Assembly: GCA_037043455.1 (NCBI GenBank)
Contig: JAWPHD010003279.1
Coordinates: forward strand, 124,001 to 188,000
DNA: 64,000 nt
Direction of reading: 5' to 3'
DNA from: Cyrtodaria siliqua
Taxonomy: Eukaryota > Mollusca > Bivalvia > Adapedonta > Hiatellidae
Shown: piece after piece, positions 45,891 to 57,810 of the stretch
How positions within the stretch are numbered: the first letter of the stretch is position 1
Layout of the letters: every line of letters begins with the position of its first letter
Translations under genes and position numbers: made by a program
The notes under the pieces: generated by a model
What the model saw: only the letters and a program-made list of their open reading frames with translations
Databases searched by the model: none
What the model was told of the DNA's origin: nothing

Positions 45891-46984
45891 TGGGAGATGT
45901 GACGTCCGGTTTGGGCCTTCACTGTTTTCATAAAACAGATGGCACCCTTTACGAGTCGCTGCTCAATGTTGATTATCTGTGATTTAATATTTCTAGTCAG
46001 TTTATACGTTTATTTTGTGTTACAAAATAAATTTTGAAAGCCAACAATTGTACTTTTCAATTGGTCTGCTTTTAAGGGGTAAAAATAAAACATGAATAAA
46101 GGCACTTTCAATAAGGTTTGATTTATTACTATTTTGAATGTAAATGTTGTAACATCTACACACACCATACCTCTTTCTGACACATCTGCTTTATCTCTGT
46201 CCGACTTCTTCTACGCACACACACTATCTCTCTCTCTCTCTCTCTCTCTGCTCACGTGTGTGTGTGGATCACATAAACTTTTCTATATGAAACTGACATT
46301 CTGCACAAAATGTCATAAAGAACAGACAGTTTAACAATAACAGTGATATAAAATATGTGATGTCTTCCACTGTGAAATAAGTTCAAACACACTTTATATC
46401 GCTAAATCATACAAGTCTTATTCACCAGAATGCCGCATTGGTAGGCTGTTATAAAACATAGAACAACGTGTCTTAAATTGCTGATAGTTTTTAGATGTTT
46501 TTAGATTATTAAATTATAAAACTATCAATTACACCATAACCACTGGACAGAAAAGATATATCTAGATTTGTATATTTTCTGTCCATTGACTATATAATGT
46601 ATTTATTGATTATTTAATCTTAAAGTGACTTTAAACATCTGAAACCTAACAGCTGTTTAAAAGCTATTCCGCTACGTTAAAAGTGGTTGTGAATACTTTA
46701 TTCTGTCTACATTTAAGCGTTGTAAAACTGATGATCTTCAAACAGTTTTGACCCAGATCAGACGCCTACAATGAGTACGCCTGATTCAATACAAAACTGT
46801 TTGACACGTAGATGAAAAAATCTCAGTGAACATTTCAGAATAACCTGACACATTTTAATTTTGTCTGCATTTAATTCCTGTGTCGATTGGTTCAAGAGAG
46901 ATAATATACATGTAATGTTTTAATCTAGGTTCTAGATTCTATATAGAGTATCTATCACAAGTTTTCAATTTATATCAACTTTTA

Positions 46985-47735
46985 TTAAACAAGTTCTGGA
47001 AATGTTATTAAGCGAGCCTCTGGGACTGCACAATTTATTCTTGAGGTTTCCGGGGAAAACTGGCCTCGTTCAGAAACATAAAGAATGGCTTCTCCTTGAC
47101 CTTTGGGACCACCCATGAAATTAATAAACCGTTCGCCAAACAATCGGTAACCCAGTTTCCAAAATGTTTTGGATTCACTCGAATATCGCATCTGCGTGGT
47201 GGAACTACATTCAAACCACTGAACGACTTCACTAAACAGTATAAGCGATATATTGTTGAGTGGGAATTTTCCATCTTTGACTTGCTTGAAAAAGTTCAGT
47301 AATGTAATGTCTAATCTGCCTTCTTCTGCCAAAATACGAATGACTACCGGCAATAGTTCAGAAATATCCTCTTGAACTTGTACTTTATCGTCTGCATTTA
47401 CTGTTTTTCCGGATAATTGTTCAATGTTTACATCTTCTTCGACAATGTCCGGATAAGGTTTGTCAGAAACAGTGTCTATGAACTGAATTTCGGAAACTTC
47501 AGCCTTATAAAGCCTTATAAAGGGGTGATTTAAACGGACTCCTTAAAGGTGATGTAAAACTAATCTTCTTGAGGGTAAAACTGATCTTCTTGTGGGTAAT
47601 AATTATTTTCCTCTTCAAGCTCTGAGTACTATTGGCCGGATAATTGGTGTCACTTTTGGAAGTAGAAGTTTTCTTCAATTGTCGATGTCTTTTTGGCAGC
47701 TGAAGCGTTAGTTTTGTTTTCTTCTTGGTCATCCT
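46985..47735 (-). pseudogene. unrecognised gene of the 6.28-kb transposon, frameshifted by a 10-bp duplication
   Basis: On the minus strand the acceptor TTATCTTTCAG is followed by G and ATG (47732-47730). The Lys-rich N-terminus reads MTKKKTKLTLQLPKRHRQLK, then repeated SFTSPLRSPFKSPL. A direct 10-bp duplication, TTATAAGGCT twice (47511-47530), shifts the frame; beyond it the coding continues as YKAEVSEIQFIDTVSD, PVVIRILAEEGRLDITLLNF, FWKLGYRLFGERFINFMGGP and INCAVPEARLITFPELV, then TAA near 46985. Total about 240 codons. I do not recognise a fold or catalytic motif; the basic, Ser/Pro/Lys-rich start suggests a nuclear or nucleic-acid-binding protein. A first exon probably lies in the right terminal repeat (donor at 48593/48592). 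Sequence error is an alternative to true loss. Confidence 0.6.
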
Positions 47736-48193
47736 GAAAGATAAGATACGATAATTTTACTTTCTTTTACATCACATCACCTATTAAGACTGAACATATG
47801 GAACTACATCTCGTATTGCACTGCCGTATGTAATAGGCACTAGAAGCATTAAATCGGCCTTCCTTTCAGGCTTCAAAGCTGACAGTACAATTTTAATGTA
47901 GACCTATAGCACCTGTAAACTAAAACATAGCCGTAATTCACATCTTATTTCTCCATTTTATTTCAGCAATGAAATTAAACATTGCAAACCTAACTACGCA
48001 AATAAACAAAGAAACATCGGAACACCTATTCATGTGAGTTTTAATGTGTCTTGATCGGAATCTCCATGACACTCTCAAGCAATCCTTTGTATTTCCGTGA
48101 CATGAATACGTGAATATATGAATACGCAGCAACGATGTTTTGTGTATCAAACTATAAGAGACAGTCAATTTATATACCACAACATTCGTCCAT

Positions 48194-48686
48194 TGCGTGT
48201 GCAACACCACTTTCCAGATTATTGGCGTGCACAACACCGTATCTATAATTGTGCGTGTACCACATCATTTATCAAATAACCATCGAAAAGCCATTTTACG
48301 TGAGAACAGCGACATGAAAGTATGGGTCAAAGTATTTCTTGCTTCAATAAGCCTCTAGAGCAAATGTGGAGACTTAAATGAAAGGTAAATAGATAAATAA
48401 TAACTACGATATCACGATGTGTGCGTGGATAACATCTATGGAAATTTCCGACAATCTGAACACATTCCAAGAGTCTTCTCGATACTCAGGCTGTGGCTGG
48501 GGAAAACATTGGTACTGCCCAAAAGCGCTAGAATCGGCGCACATGTTAGGCTGTGTAGAGTGACAAACAATGAAGTAGTAAAAACGACATACCTGTTTAA
48601 AGTGTAAAATTTCGCCTCAATCGAGGCCTCTGGTCGCCATTTTTGCGTGAGTAACACCAATTCAGGTCACGTGATTCCGGCCAGTG
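48194..48686 (-). repeat. right terminal inverted repeat with promoter-like stretch and first exon
   Basis: Minus-strand copy of 42407-42907, keeping the E-box, the AAAATGGCGACC motif and the donor CAG|GTATGT. It differs by scattered substitutions and small length changes. It points inward to the gene at 47735-46985. Confidence 0.75.
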
Positions 48687-48691
48687 TAATA

Positions 48692-49185
48692 GCTGCCGAC
48701 AATGCCGACGGCTACCATACAGAGACCAGTATATTAAACCAACACTTTCTCATCAATCTTAATTTGAGTATTTAACTTAAACTGTAAAAAGAAATGCATA
48801 AAACATAGCTTTACCTTTGATTTGCAATTCTCTATTGTGATTTCAGTGGGTGGGGTAATCCAGTATGCACTTTTCAACAAACAGCGTTAAAATATACCTG
48901 TATTTTGTAATTGTTCAAAGATGTAATTATTATGATTTATTAAGGTCTTAATAGTGTAATACATCATTAAAATGTCTTATTTCAAATAACTCTAAATCTG
49001 GTGTTGTTTTATGAAAAGCGTATATATAGGAGCTATAAAAAAACTTATTTCCCCTGTCTAGATTTTTCTATACTTTTTTGTGATTTTTCCCAATATATGT
49101 CACTAATATGAAAAAGGTTAAACCTATAGGGCGAGCACAGTTCATGTTTGATTGTGCGGTATGTATGCACCGGTATGTGCAAGTC
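48692..49185. other. no recognised gene
   Basis: AT-rich flank of the transposon, nothing supported. Confidence 0.35.
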
Positions 49186-49270
49186 TAGCTGCGAGAATCG
49201 TAGCTCTTATGGTGTGTACCTATACCATGGTAGGTACATACCACCATAAGAGCCATGATTCTCACGTCTA
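49186..49270. repeat. 85-bp hairpin
   Basis: TAGCTGCGAGAATCGTAGCT and CTTATGGTGTGTACC are mirrored by TAGGTACATACCACCATAAG and AGCCATGATTCTCACGTCTA around a central CCATGG. Probably a small MITE. Confidence 0.8.
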
Positions 49271-49319
49271 GTGCAAGTCTACATGTACGTGACATCCCAC
49301 CTCCAACAAATTTCAATTC

Positions 49320-49445
49320 ATGTGTGTGTGTGTGTATTTCTAAGGATTATAGTCCGTCCGCCTACAACAGGCGTCCTACCCGACGATTATAGGCACAATG
49401 GAGTCTGGACTTCTATCTGTGTGTTTGTGTGTGATGTGATGATAT
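49320..49445 (-). repeat. dispersed repeat, inverted copy of 19661-19870
   Basis: Includes (GT)n, ATTTCTAAGGATTATAGTCC, ATTATAGGCACAATGGAGTC and GTGTGATGTGATGATATGTC, the reverse complement of the text at 19680-19860. Confidence 0.75.
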
Positions 49446-49524
49446 GTCTACTCGAAGCAGCGAACTCAATGATTTCTTCGCTTGAATACCACGCCGTAGT
49501 ACATATAATACTCCCAGTCACATT

Positions 49525-49675
49525 ATTCTGACATTGGTCAATCAGTCGTAGCACTACCCATTATTTGCTCATCAGGCAAGGATTACAATAGGTAGTGCTA
49601 CGGTCAGGGGACTCGAACCCATGACCTCCCGAATGCAAGGCAGAACAACCCAGTACACCCCAATGCTTCGATCAA
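49525..49675 (-). mobile_element. tRNA-like SINE fragment
   Basis: The minus strand has a perfect box B, GGTTCGAGTCC, in CATGGGTTCGAGTCCCCTGA, with CTTGCATTCGGGAGG before it. Box A is weak. GTAGCACTACC on either side links it to the SINE body near 41760. Confidence 0.55.
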
Positions 49676-49693
49676 ATTTCAATTTGTTCCCAG

Positions 49694-49808
49694 ACAGGAC
49701 AGATATGGCATGGAACGAACTTTGAACGGCTATCTAGTCATGATCCAGTCTGGATCGACATTGGCTGAATCACCATCCGCCATAAAAGCTGCTACTACAT
49801 CAGTGCAT
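49694..49808 (+). CDS. candidate small exon
   Basis: The acceptor TTTGTTCCCAG and donor CAT|GTAAGA bound a 115-bp open stretch reading DRYGMERTLNGYLVMIQSGS, then TLAESPSAIKAATTSVH. No family recognised. A short open frame with good splice sites is weak evidence. Confidence 0.3.
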
Positions 49809-50399
49809 GTAAGATATATATACATAAACCGTGATGCACGCGTATACTTTTTTGCCGAACAACATGTAAGTACGGTTTCAACGTTATGCCATTACGAAAA
49901 AATGTATATATATGATTCAGGGTGACTATACCACATGACCTATGACGTCATTATTGCTAATTCGTGAAGAGAAAAATTGTAAACATTCGCCCACATCGAA
50001 AGCTTCAGAGTGCGATAAGATTTGTTTTTCTTAACCATTTTCTACCAAAGAAATTGCATTCGAACGCAAAAAATGTACTCTACCCTCGACTGATATTATT
50101 TTTTTTGTGAAAGTTTGTACTTTTGGTAAACACTTGGAAAACTTCTGAAAATGCACCAGAACAAATTGCTAATCCATGAAGCGTACTATAATTTTGCGCA
50201 TATTATGAACAAAATACATGAATATAACCCCGTTTTTATCACGAAAACTTCCACAATATTATTTCATATCAGGTAAGCGAAAGGGTTTTGTGTCAAAGAA
50301 CCTGTTCGCAAGAATGAATGCATTTTTAAATTATGCTAATCCGTGAAGTCGATTATTTTATGCTAAACCGTGAAGTCCTTTGTGTTGTCAATTATCTAA

Positions 50400-50600
50400 A
50401 ACTTTATAAAACCTATGTTTTATCGTTATTTTGTCCGTCGTCAGACTTCGTCCGTCGTTGTTGTCTTCCGTCGTCATCGTAAACATTTAAACAATATATG
50501 TGAAACCACTGGGCGAAATTGCATAAGACTTCACAGGAACGATTGTTATTCAAAATCTGGCAATCAACCCAGAACTCGGGTTGGCATACCAACAGAAGGA
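50400..50600 (+). repeat. dispersed repeat start, GTCCGTCGT block
   Basis: TTGTCCGTCGTCAGACTTCG, TCGTCATCGTAAACATTTAA and GAAACCACTGGGCGAAATTG are the typical opening of the family also seen at 5825 and 56400. The rest of the unit is missing. Confidence 0.65.
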
Positions 50601-50678
50601 AAATATAGGAAGGTGGGATATAGTCCTGCAGTTTTATATGCCAGAAAAAAATCCATTATAAACCCTTACTAAACACAG

Positions 50679-50750
50679 GGCTTTATATATGACGGGGATA
50701 TGACACGGCAGTACAAACGCTGTATTCAACTGAGAACACTTGTCGTCCAG
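50679..50750 (+). CDS. candidate 72-bp exon
   Basis: A branch-like CTTACTAA and acceptor AAACACAG precede an open stretch, GFIYDGDMTRQYKRCIQLRT then LVVQ, ending at a consensus donor, CAG|GTAAGT. Length is exactly 24 codons. No family recognised. Confidence 0.35.
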
Positions 50751-52200
50751 GTAAGTTTATCGACTATACGCTGCATTTATCGATTTTTACTACGCTTATC
50801 GTGGCGGTATGCGAGAGGCCTCGATGTACGGAACACCCATCTACATTGCAAACAGACATTATATATCCTTGTTTTACTGATTTTTTTATATATTCTACAT
50901 TGCCAGAAAGCCAAATAAATAACCTTGACGATGTATGTTGGAGAAAAGTACAATGTTTTTAAAACATAAGAATTTGTTATTTCCTACTTGACATTTATTA
51001 AATGGTGGTCCATTTTTAGAATATTAGTTAAATCAAATTTAGTTGAGTATGTCTGGGGGTGGAGGACACCGGGTCCGACGTTTTTCATCAATATCTTCTG
51101 AAAATGCACCAAATTCATGAAATGCTATGTAGAAAAGACGTTGGTTTGTTTCACCGTTCTTGATGTTTGCTGAAGACACTTAATAGTTTCTACATCTACA
51201 TTTTAAGAAACTGAGTGTTCTATTTGACCCTAATGTTGCTGTCGGTGGTAGGAAAACAAAAATAGTGAAATGATAGGACAGAAAAAAGCATAGATCGATT
51301 GAACAGAAGACAGGTAAAGGTTCCAAACCGTGTTTTTATCACCTTCAAATCTGTAGCATCAGACAAAACCGGATGACCGGTTACAGGTACACTGGCATAG
51401 TGACGTTTCATTTATATGGGAGTCCAGTGGTAACCTCAAACTTTGTTAAACGTAACACAAAAAAAAAAGGTGAAGCACCAATAGTCATGATAGTGGTGCG
51501 AACGCCGGATTGCGAATTTAACATTTTAACTGAAAAATCTGTGTGAAAAGGTGGTATAGTCCAGGTAAAATACATGACAGAGTTAGGGTTACTTTCATAT
51601 AACATTTGTAATGATATTGAACAAGTGTCAAGTTTCAAAGCTTTTCGACAATTCATTTTTGAGAAATGAGGAAAAAACAAAAACTTTAACGAAAACTTCA
51701 AAACTCGTCGACAGGCGGACGGATAGACGGACAGACATATGGAAACGCCAAACTGTAAACCTGTATTTACTACGCAATCCAGCCAAAAAAAATATAAGAA
51801 AAGAATTTCTGTACATTATGGTGGATTCGAAACCCGACAAATTTGCTATTATTTCGGGCGTCTGTTTAAGCCAAAGGTTTTTCAGCTATGTGAGTAATTT
51901 TAACAATGTAAATACATTATATATAATTGGAACTGGCAATTTTAGTGGTAAATAAAAACACCTTAATTTCGAAATTCGGTTAAGAAATAAATATTTTACA
52001 GCCGTCAATTTAGATGAGGCTTTTTGTATGTAAATTCCTATCTATCTGTCAACATCCAACATTACCCTCTTTCGAGTATTATGTACATCCGCCGTGTTGC
52101 TGGGACAGCAAAAAATTCAGAAATCTCAAGGGTCTAACCATCGTTTAGTCACTTTAGACCTGGCGTTGGTCTAAATACTAGTAGTTATATTTTTTTCATA
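50751..52200. other. no recognised gene; GACGGACGG remnant
   Basis: 51710-51740 holds GGCGGACGGATAGACGGACA, an end of a TCCGTCCGT-type repeat in reverse. Open frames on both strands here lack splice or motif support. Confidence 0.4.
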
Positions 52201-52214
52201 ATGGACCATAATGT

Positions 52215-52320
52215 TACTGTGCGGTAAAACAAGATGCGATGACAGCGTGGTTAGCTTACTTGCCTTTGGATATAGAATACTGTGGTTCGACTCCCGGAGG
52301 TTCACGTATCGAGAATTGAA
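52215..52320 (+). mobile_element. tRNA-like SINE fragment
   Basis: GACAGCGTGGTTAGCTTACT resembles a box A region and GTGGTTCGACTCCCGG holds a perfect box B (GGTTCGACTCC). No tail or clear fold, so a fragment. Confidence 0.45.
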
Positions 52321-52619
52321 AGATCTAGAACTTATTCGTGCAAGATAGTTAAAGTTACTGTGAAAGTATGTCATTCTTCCTACGGATGTAAAGCCGTTGG
52401 TCCGATGTGCAGGAGAGGCATACCCTATTCGGGTTAAAAATCTCGCTGAACTTCTGTGGTTATCACAAAAAAGCCTGCAGGCAAACTCATCCACAAAAAC
52501 GAAACTGTGATAATCAATACGTCAATATTATTGGAAGAAATTGGGTAAACTCGGTGTTTATCGATGGTGCTCAACTGACTTTAGCCCTTTATAAAAACTA
52601 GTTTGTAGTGATAATTATA

Positions 52620-53309
52620 TTAAAAGCTTTGTTTTTTATGTACATCTACGTATCTTCTTTTGGTGTTGTCTGATTTTAAAACACCAATATAGATACATTT
52701 AATTTAAATCATGGTCTAATAGTTTTATTTTTCATATAGAGACTGGGGATAAAGTCCGAGCAAACCCCTTTATTTTCACCTACTGAATATCTCGGCCTTC
52801 CGGAAGTTGACCGGATGTGAAAGTTATGAATAGCAGATAAGCCAAGGTGATCTGCGTACCAGCTTTTTATAACTTGGGATTCCTATATCGACTAATAAAA
52901 CTATGTATTTCAGTTTTTTGAAGTTGTTAATGTTTCATCTTTACCTTGCAACTTTTAATGCTTGATTAAAACTTCAAGATTGCCATGTGTCCTTTTAAGG
53001 GGTTTTTAAGATATGAGCTTAACGTGAAATATTACCCAACGTGGGCTAACGTCAGGCTGAGTAGAATAAAATCAAACTAAAGTAACTCAATGGAAGTAAA
53101 AATAAAAGTAACTAACTAGTTTTGTACTTTTTATTGAATCTGAATTGTTTAATATCAACCTCTAACAAAACCAACTATAACAACAATACACATTCTGTCA
53201 ATTTTGTTTATCATATACACTAGCAATAATAACAACAAATATATTATATTATTAACAGTACAATTATACTTTGTATTACAAGTATATTTTTTTTAATTTA
53301 ACTGGGTTT
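52620..53309. other. no recognised gene
   Basis: AT-rich, nothing supported. Confidence 0.35.
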
Positions 53310-53640
53310 TACGGGGCAAAACAATGAACGGGTTATATGGCACCTAACAGGAATGAACGTACCAGGCTCATCCTCCATTTACATCAAGATAAAATATGGA
53401 GAATGGGCCTAGAACCTTCTAACATGCAGAACTACAGACTTGCTGCAAATTCTATTTAGAGATTTTATTTACGACGGAGCCACGTTTCCACGTTTGAATA
53501 TGCGGTGTCACGATGAAGACCTTGAAAAATGACAAAATGAACACGAAGGTGTCCTTACCCTCTGGGATTTGCGGGATTTGCAGTGGTTTTATTCTACCCC
53601 GGCAACCACAGGGGGGCATTTAGTTAGATCGTTTTAGTAT
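53310..53640 (+). repeat. dispersed repeat, GGCGCACCAACAC family, copy 1
   Basis: TATATGGCACCTAACAGGAA, CCAGGCTCATCCTCCATTTA and AATGGGCCTAGAACCTTCTA match the second copy at 54040. The tail has GGCAACCACAGGGGG. About 80% alike by eye. Confidence 0.8.
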
Positions 53641-53944
53641 ACATTCAAAATAAATCAACAGATATCCTCCTCCACCACCCTATGTTTTATCTGAGGGTAG
53701 ACATAAATAACCACATAACGTAAACACAAGAAAAAAAAGCCTGGTGGCGTTAAAGCCGGGCTTTCCAAAATGTGAAAGATGAGTACCTGCATGTTTGGTG
53801 AAACTATTTAATAGAGCTTTTTTAGATAGATCCTTTTTTTGTGCTTTAATGTTGAAAACCTAGTTTTCATTTCCAGCGCATGATGTTTGGTACATGTCAG
53901 CAACTTTATAATATAAAAAAAAATTGGACATGACAATGCCGAGA

Positions 53945-53990
53945 TATAAAACAAGAGGGCCAAAATAGCCCTAAATCGATCACCTGAGGA
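53945..53990 (-). repeat. solo 3' end of a hairpin-ended element
   Basis: The minus strand reads TCAGGTGATCGATTTAGGGC, a hairpin AGGGC-TATTTT-GGCCCT and CTTGTTTT (reverse of 53948-53955). Same terminus type as 8264-8285. Confidence 0.7.
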
Positions 53991-54004
53991 TCTTTCCAAT
54001 GATG

Positions 54005-54430
54005 AATTGAATTGAATTGGGGTTTTAAGGCGCACCAACACATGAAAAGGTTATATGGCGCCTAGCAGCCATGAACATGCCAGGCTCATCTTCCATGTAC
54101 ATCGAGATAAAATATGGAAAATGGGCCTAGAACCTTCTCACCCTGAACTGCAGAGTTGCTGCAAATTCTATCGTAGAAACTCCATTTACGCTGGAGCCAC
54201 TTTATTGTTTTTCTGCCACTGCTCTTTCGATGCGAGCGAGATGGCACCTGAAACAATGCAGGGATCATGAAGAAGACCTTTAATGAACATGAACAAAAAA
54301 TGATAAAATGAACATTAATTTAGGGGGATTCTACCCCTCTGCCTACCCTTCCAAAGGGATCTGCAGTGGCCCTATTCTTTGCCCCATGACCAAACGGGGC
54401 CCCCGGCAACCACACGGGGCCAATTGTCCT
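54005..54430 (+). repeat. dispersed repeat, GGCGCACCAACAC family, copy 2
   Basis: Starts GAATTGAATTGAATTGGGGT, TTTAAGGCGCACCAACACAT. Continues with ATGCCAGGCTCATCTTCCAT, AATGGGCCTAGAACCTTCTC and GGAGCCACTTTATTG. Same orientation as copy 1. Confidence 0.8.
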
Positions 54431-55200
54431 CTCGCATATTCTGATTGAAGATGTTTTTAAGTCTTTCCTTTTGTAAGTCTAGTAAAAACATGCAAAATCA
54501 TTACATACAAACTTTTTTATTATAAAATAAATTTATAACAAAACTGTAGACATTTGTTGTAATTTATATTCATTTCATATTACAACAATGTCAAAACCAT
54601 AAAGTTAATTGTTCACTACCGGTACTTTTATTTATGAAATACATGTCACTGGGCACAAAACCTCGTTATCACTGTGATGCTCACCTTTTGCATACATGTA
54701 TATAGAAATAGAAGCACTTTATTTCAAAATCAGTAAGCCATAGGCCCATGTGATCATACAATATTATACATATAAATTTTAACAGACATAGCAAGATCCG
54801 TACATATATGTATTAACAAATATCTGATACAAAAATAAACACAGTTATACTGTTTACTTCTTTTTAGAGAACACAAACAGGAAACAAAAATAGAAATAAA
54901 CAAATGAACACGTCAGAATTTCCATTTAAAATTTCACGGAGAAGGTGACTAAACATATATAAATATATCAATGTTATGGTTGATGTATTATACTTAATCG
55001 TATCCATGTCAAGAACATTTAAGCACATACACATACGTTTCAAACACAATAATAAAAAAAAAAAATGATATTTTCAAGCGCGACAAAACCACCACCACAA
55101 ATATACATGACTATGTGAAAATAAAATATTACAATATTAAAATAACACAACACATTAAAATTGAGAAGGAGAAAATGAGACATGGAATTACAATTACATC
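54431..55200. other. no recognised gene
   Basis: AT-rich, nothing supported before the LINE fragment. Confidence 0.35.
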
Positions 55201-55203
55201 AAA

Positions 55204-55885
55204 TCAATTCATTAGAGTTTTCCTCATTTCAAATGCTTTAAAAATATACACACTTACATTTTTAATTTCTTTTTCATTTTTGCTGTAATAAAGATTTTTT
55301 AATTTGAACATGCTTAGCCGATTCCAAAAATATTTTTTAATATATATTTTGTGGATATCTTTAAACAGATCGCAATCTGAAAAGAAATGAAACTCGTCTT
55401 CAAGTTTGTTGCAAATTATACATATTCTATCTGCTAATGGTGTACTTCTAGGTCTATGCCACCTACCAGTCATTATAGCAAGTCTATGGGACGAGACAAT
55501 TAACCTGGTCATCGATATTCTAAATGTTGGTATGTTTATGCACTTAAGAAATAATTGAAAATCAAAACTAACAATTTCTTTAAAAAATGTTGATCTCGAT
55601 GAACTTTCTAATCGATCATGCCAAGACAGTATTTTATTATCATGAAGTCGTTGTTTAAATATACATAAGAAAAGATTCCCATCTCCGACACTCTGGTTTA
55701 GCCACACGTAGTAAAAACCCATTGACGATAATAAATCGCGCGAACTAGTACAAGTATCATGGATATTTACCCATGATACTTTAGGTAAATATCAGCATTT
55801 GTTTTTAGAACATTATAAATAACTTTGCAAAAATTGTTTTCACTCCTGTTTAAAATATTTAACCAATATTTAATAATTCAATAAT
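55204..55885 (-). pseudogene. LINE reverse transcriptase, C-terminal domain
   Basis: The last 172 codons read MGFYYVWLNQSVGDGNLFL, RLIVSSHRLAIMTGRWHRPR and a terminal Cys/His motif with CIICNKLEDEFHFFSDC. Related text (YWLNILNRSENNF) continues to about 55880, interrupted by a stop. Same family as 24643-25470 but clearly diverged, so an independent, older or different subfamily insertion. 5'-truncated. Confidence 0.75.
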
Positions 55886-55889
55886 ATAC

Positions 55890-56172
55890 ATAAATTTGAT
55901 TGTAAGATTTTCGTCTACAGATTAATCAATTCATCTCTGTGTGTAAGTACATGTAGATATCCCATACTATATATATATATATATGTCTGAACATTTATAT
56001 CGCCTGTTTTTTCAGATAAGTATGGAACTTAAAACAAGATTGTCTGCATGTAACAATATTCGGATGTAGTGATATTATTTTTACGGTTCCCAACATGTTA
56101 CAAGCGGAATTCATTGTTATGTAAAAAAAAAATGTATTCACTTGATTAATTTGGGATTCTGATTATTTTCAG
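55890..56172. other. no recognised gene; (AT)n at 55970
   Basis: Contains a short TATATATATATATATAT run. Leads into a good splice acceptor at 56172. Confidence 0.4.
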
Positions 56173-56248
56173 CAATGTAGGTCGGCAGAGGACGTTTTGT
56201 GTGAGAAGAGTACTATATGTAAAACACCAAATGGATCCAAAGTGGCAG
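56173..56248 (+). CDS. candidate 76-bp Cys-rich exon
   Basis: The acceptor CTGATTATTTTCAG and donor GCAG|GTAAGA bound an open phase-0 stretch: QCRSAEDVLCEKSTICKTPN then GSKVA, leaving phase 1. Three Cys in 25 residues suggest an extracellular module. Both splice sites are close to consensus. No family recognised. Confidence 0.4.
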
Positions 56249-56394
56249 GTAAGATTTAAGTTAGACCGACCGTAAAATGTTTTTTAACCATGCCGTTTCC
56301 CTACCTACCCACGAAAACAGGGCCGTACCTAAATATTTTTATTGCAATTCTTAAGCATAATTATACCCACGTTTTTGAGGAAAAAAACAGGGTA

Positions 56395-56900
56395 AATTAA
56401 AATCGACTCCGTTTGTCCGTCTGTCCGTCCGTCCGTTACTGCATCTCCTCCTAAACCGCTGAACGGAATTCAACCAAATTCACGGTAGGACATCGCCATA
56501 TGATGACGGCGTGCAAGAGCACTATTCTTTTTGGCTCCGAGCTCGGGAGTGGGGAAGGTCAAAGGTCAAATAAACTAAAAATTAAATTACACTGTCATTT
56601 TTGCATATAACTTTGTATATAATCGTCTACAAAAGATAAAAAACATATCAAACGATTTTTTATTTCGCAAACTCGAAAGTCTGCCCTGGTGCCCAGGGTG
56701 GGTGGGGCGGGCGGGATTTGGGCATTTTTCTTTAAGAAAACTTGTAATTATGTCTCAAATGAAACATTATAATGATGGATCTGCACCCAGGGTCCCTCAG
56801 GGGGTCAAAAGGTAAAAATGCAATTACAATGTCATTTTCCCATATTCTTGCACATAACTTGGTGTATGTAAATGTCTAGAAAAGATAAGCAACATATTAA
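56395..56900 (+). repeat. dispersed repeat, TCCGTCCGTCCGT family
   Basis: CCGTCTGTCCGTCCGTCCGT, CTCCTCCTAAACCGCTGAAC and GGAATTCAACCAAATTCACG open the unit, followed by two units with TGTCATTTTTGCATATAACT or a variant. Related to 5825 and 50400. Confidence 0.75.
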
Positions 56901-57810
56901 ATGATTTTATTGTTTTTATTATATAGACAACAATCTTTAATTATAATCGGCAGTGTCATAATTGCCACAAGGGCACTGGTCCATATATAGTCTTCAAACA
57001 TGTCTCAGATTGTTTTAAGTGCCTCCATTTTAAATACGAAGGCTTCAACGCAAAATGCCATTATGATTTTCACTTTCGGTTTCAGGCCAATTATATCGTT
57101 TCTGCTCGGCAACTATATGGTTTAGACGCAGTTAACTCATTAGCATAAAATGTCTTCGCGTGTAGGTTTTGTTCACTTCAATTGCTGTATTTTAGCGTTT
57201 TATATAGTTTATAATGAAAAAGAATATTAGTTTAGTACTCTTTAGAAAGTCCAAAGGCTGGAGAAAACGTAGAGTCAATCCGAAGTGAAATTTGATTTAA
57301 ACTTGTATATCCGTTAACACATTAACTATAGGGTGCCTTTAAATAACTCTTTATTGCAAGATTAACAAAAAAAATCTATGCCAAGGAAACTGAGTGAACA
57401 AATTCAACATATTAATTACTTTCTTACAAACAGCTATTAAACAAATTACACTTTTTACTGTTTTTAACATGTTTCGGCGGCCATTTTGAAAACGGTAGCA
57501 ATTTTGAATTTAAAATATACCCAGATTGTATTTCATGACTGTTTGTCTATCATTTTGCATAATGTATTGCGATTGCCGTAATATATTTCAACTGATTATT
57601 TATTACGTATTTGGCGGCCATTTTCAAAAATCTGGCGTGGGTCCATAGTCAAATCTTTTCAGTGTGGTATTGTCTAGTTATGTGCAGAGTATGGTGCTTT
57701 TGTCAAACAATGCACACTTTTTCCACCAATCTGCCCCACTAATACTTCAAACAAAACAGATTGTACAACAGGCCATATGCATAAATTATGGAAGACCAAA
57801 TTGCTTAAAA
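56901..57810. other. no recognised gene
   Basis: GGCGGCCATTTT recurs at 57475 and 57611, a diverged dispersed repeat. Nothing else. Confidence 0.4.

Larger units (their letters stand above)
42407..48686. mobile_element. 6.28-kb DNA transposon with 0.5-kb terminal inverted repeats
   Basis: Ends CACTGGCCGGAATCACGTG (left) and CACGTGATTCCGGCCAGTG (right) begin inverted repeats of about 500 bp. TAATA precedes the left end (42402-42406) and follows the right end (48687-48691), so a 5-bp target duplication is likely; ACACTGG ends with an AAT duplication fit equally well. The interior holds a spliced C2H2 zinc-finger gene (+), an unrecognised gene (-), a foldback element and hairpin repeats. CACTG ends recall the CMC group, but no transposase is recognised, so the class is open. 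Confidence 0.8.

Noticed and set aside
51408..51955. Open frames of 97 and 114 residues on opposite strands
   Set aside because: No motif, no splice sites, and part of the text is a GACGGACGG repeat end.
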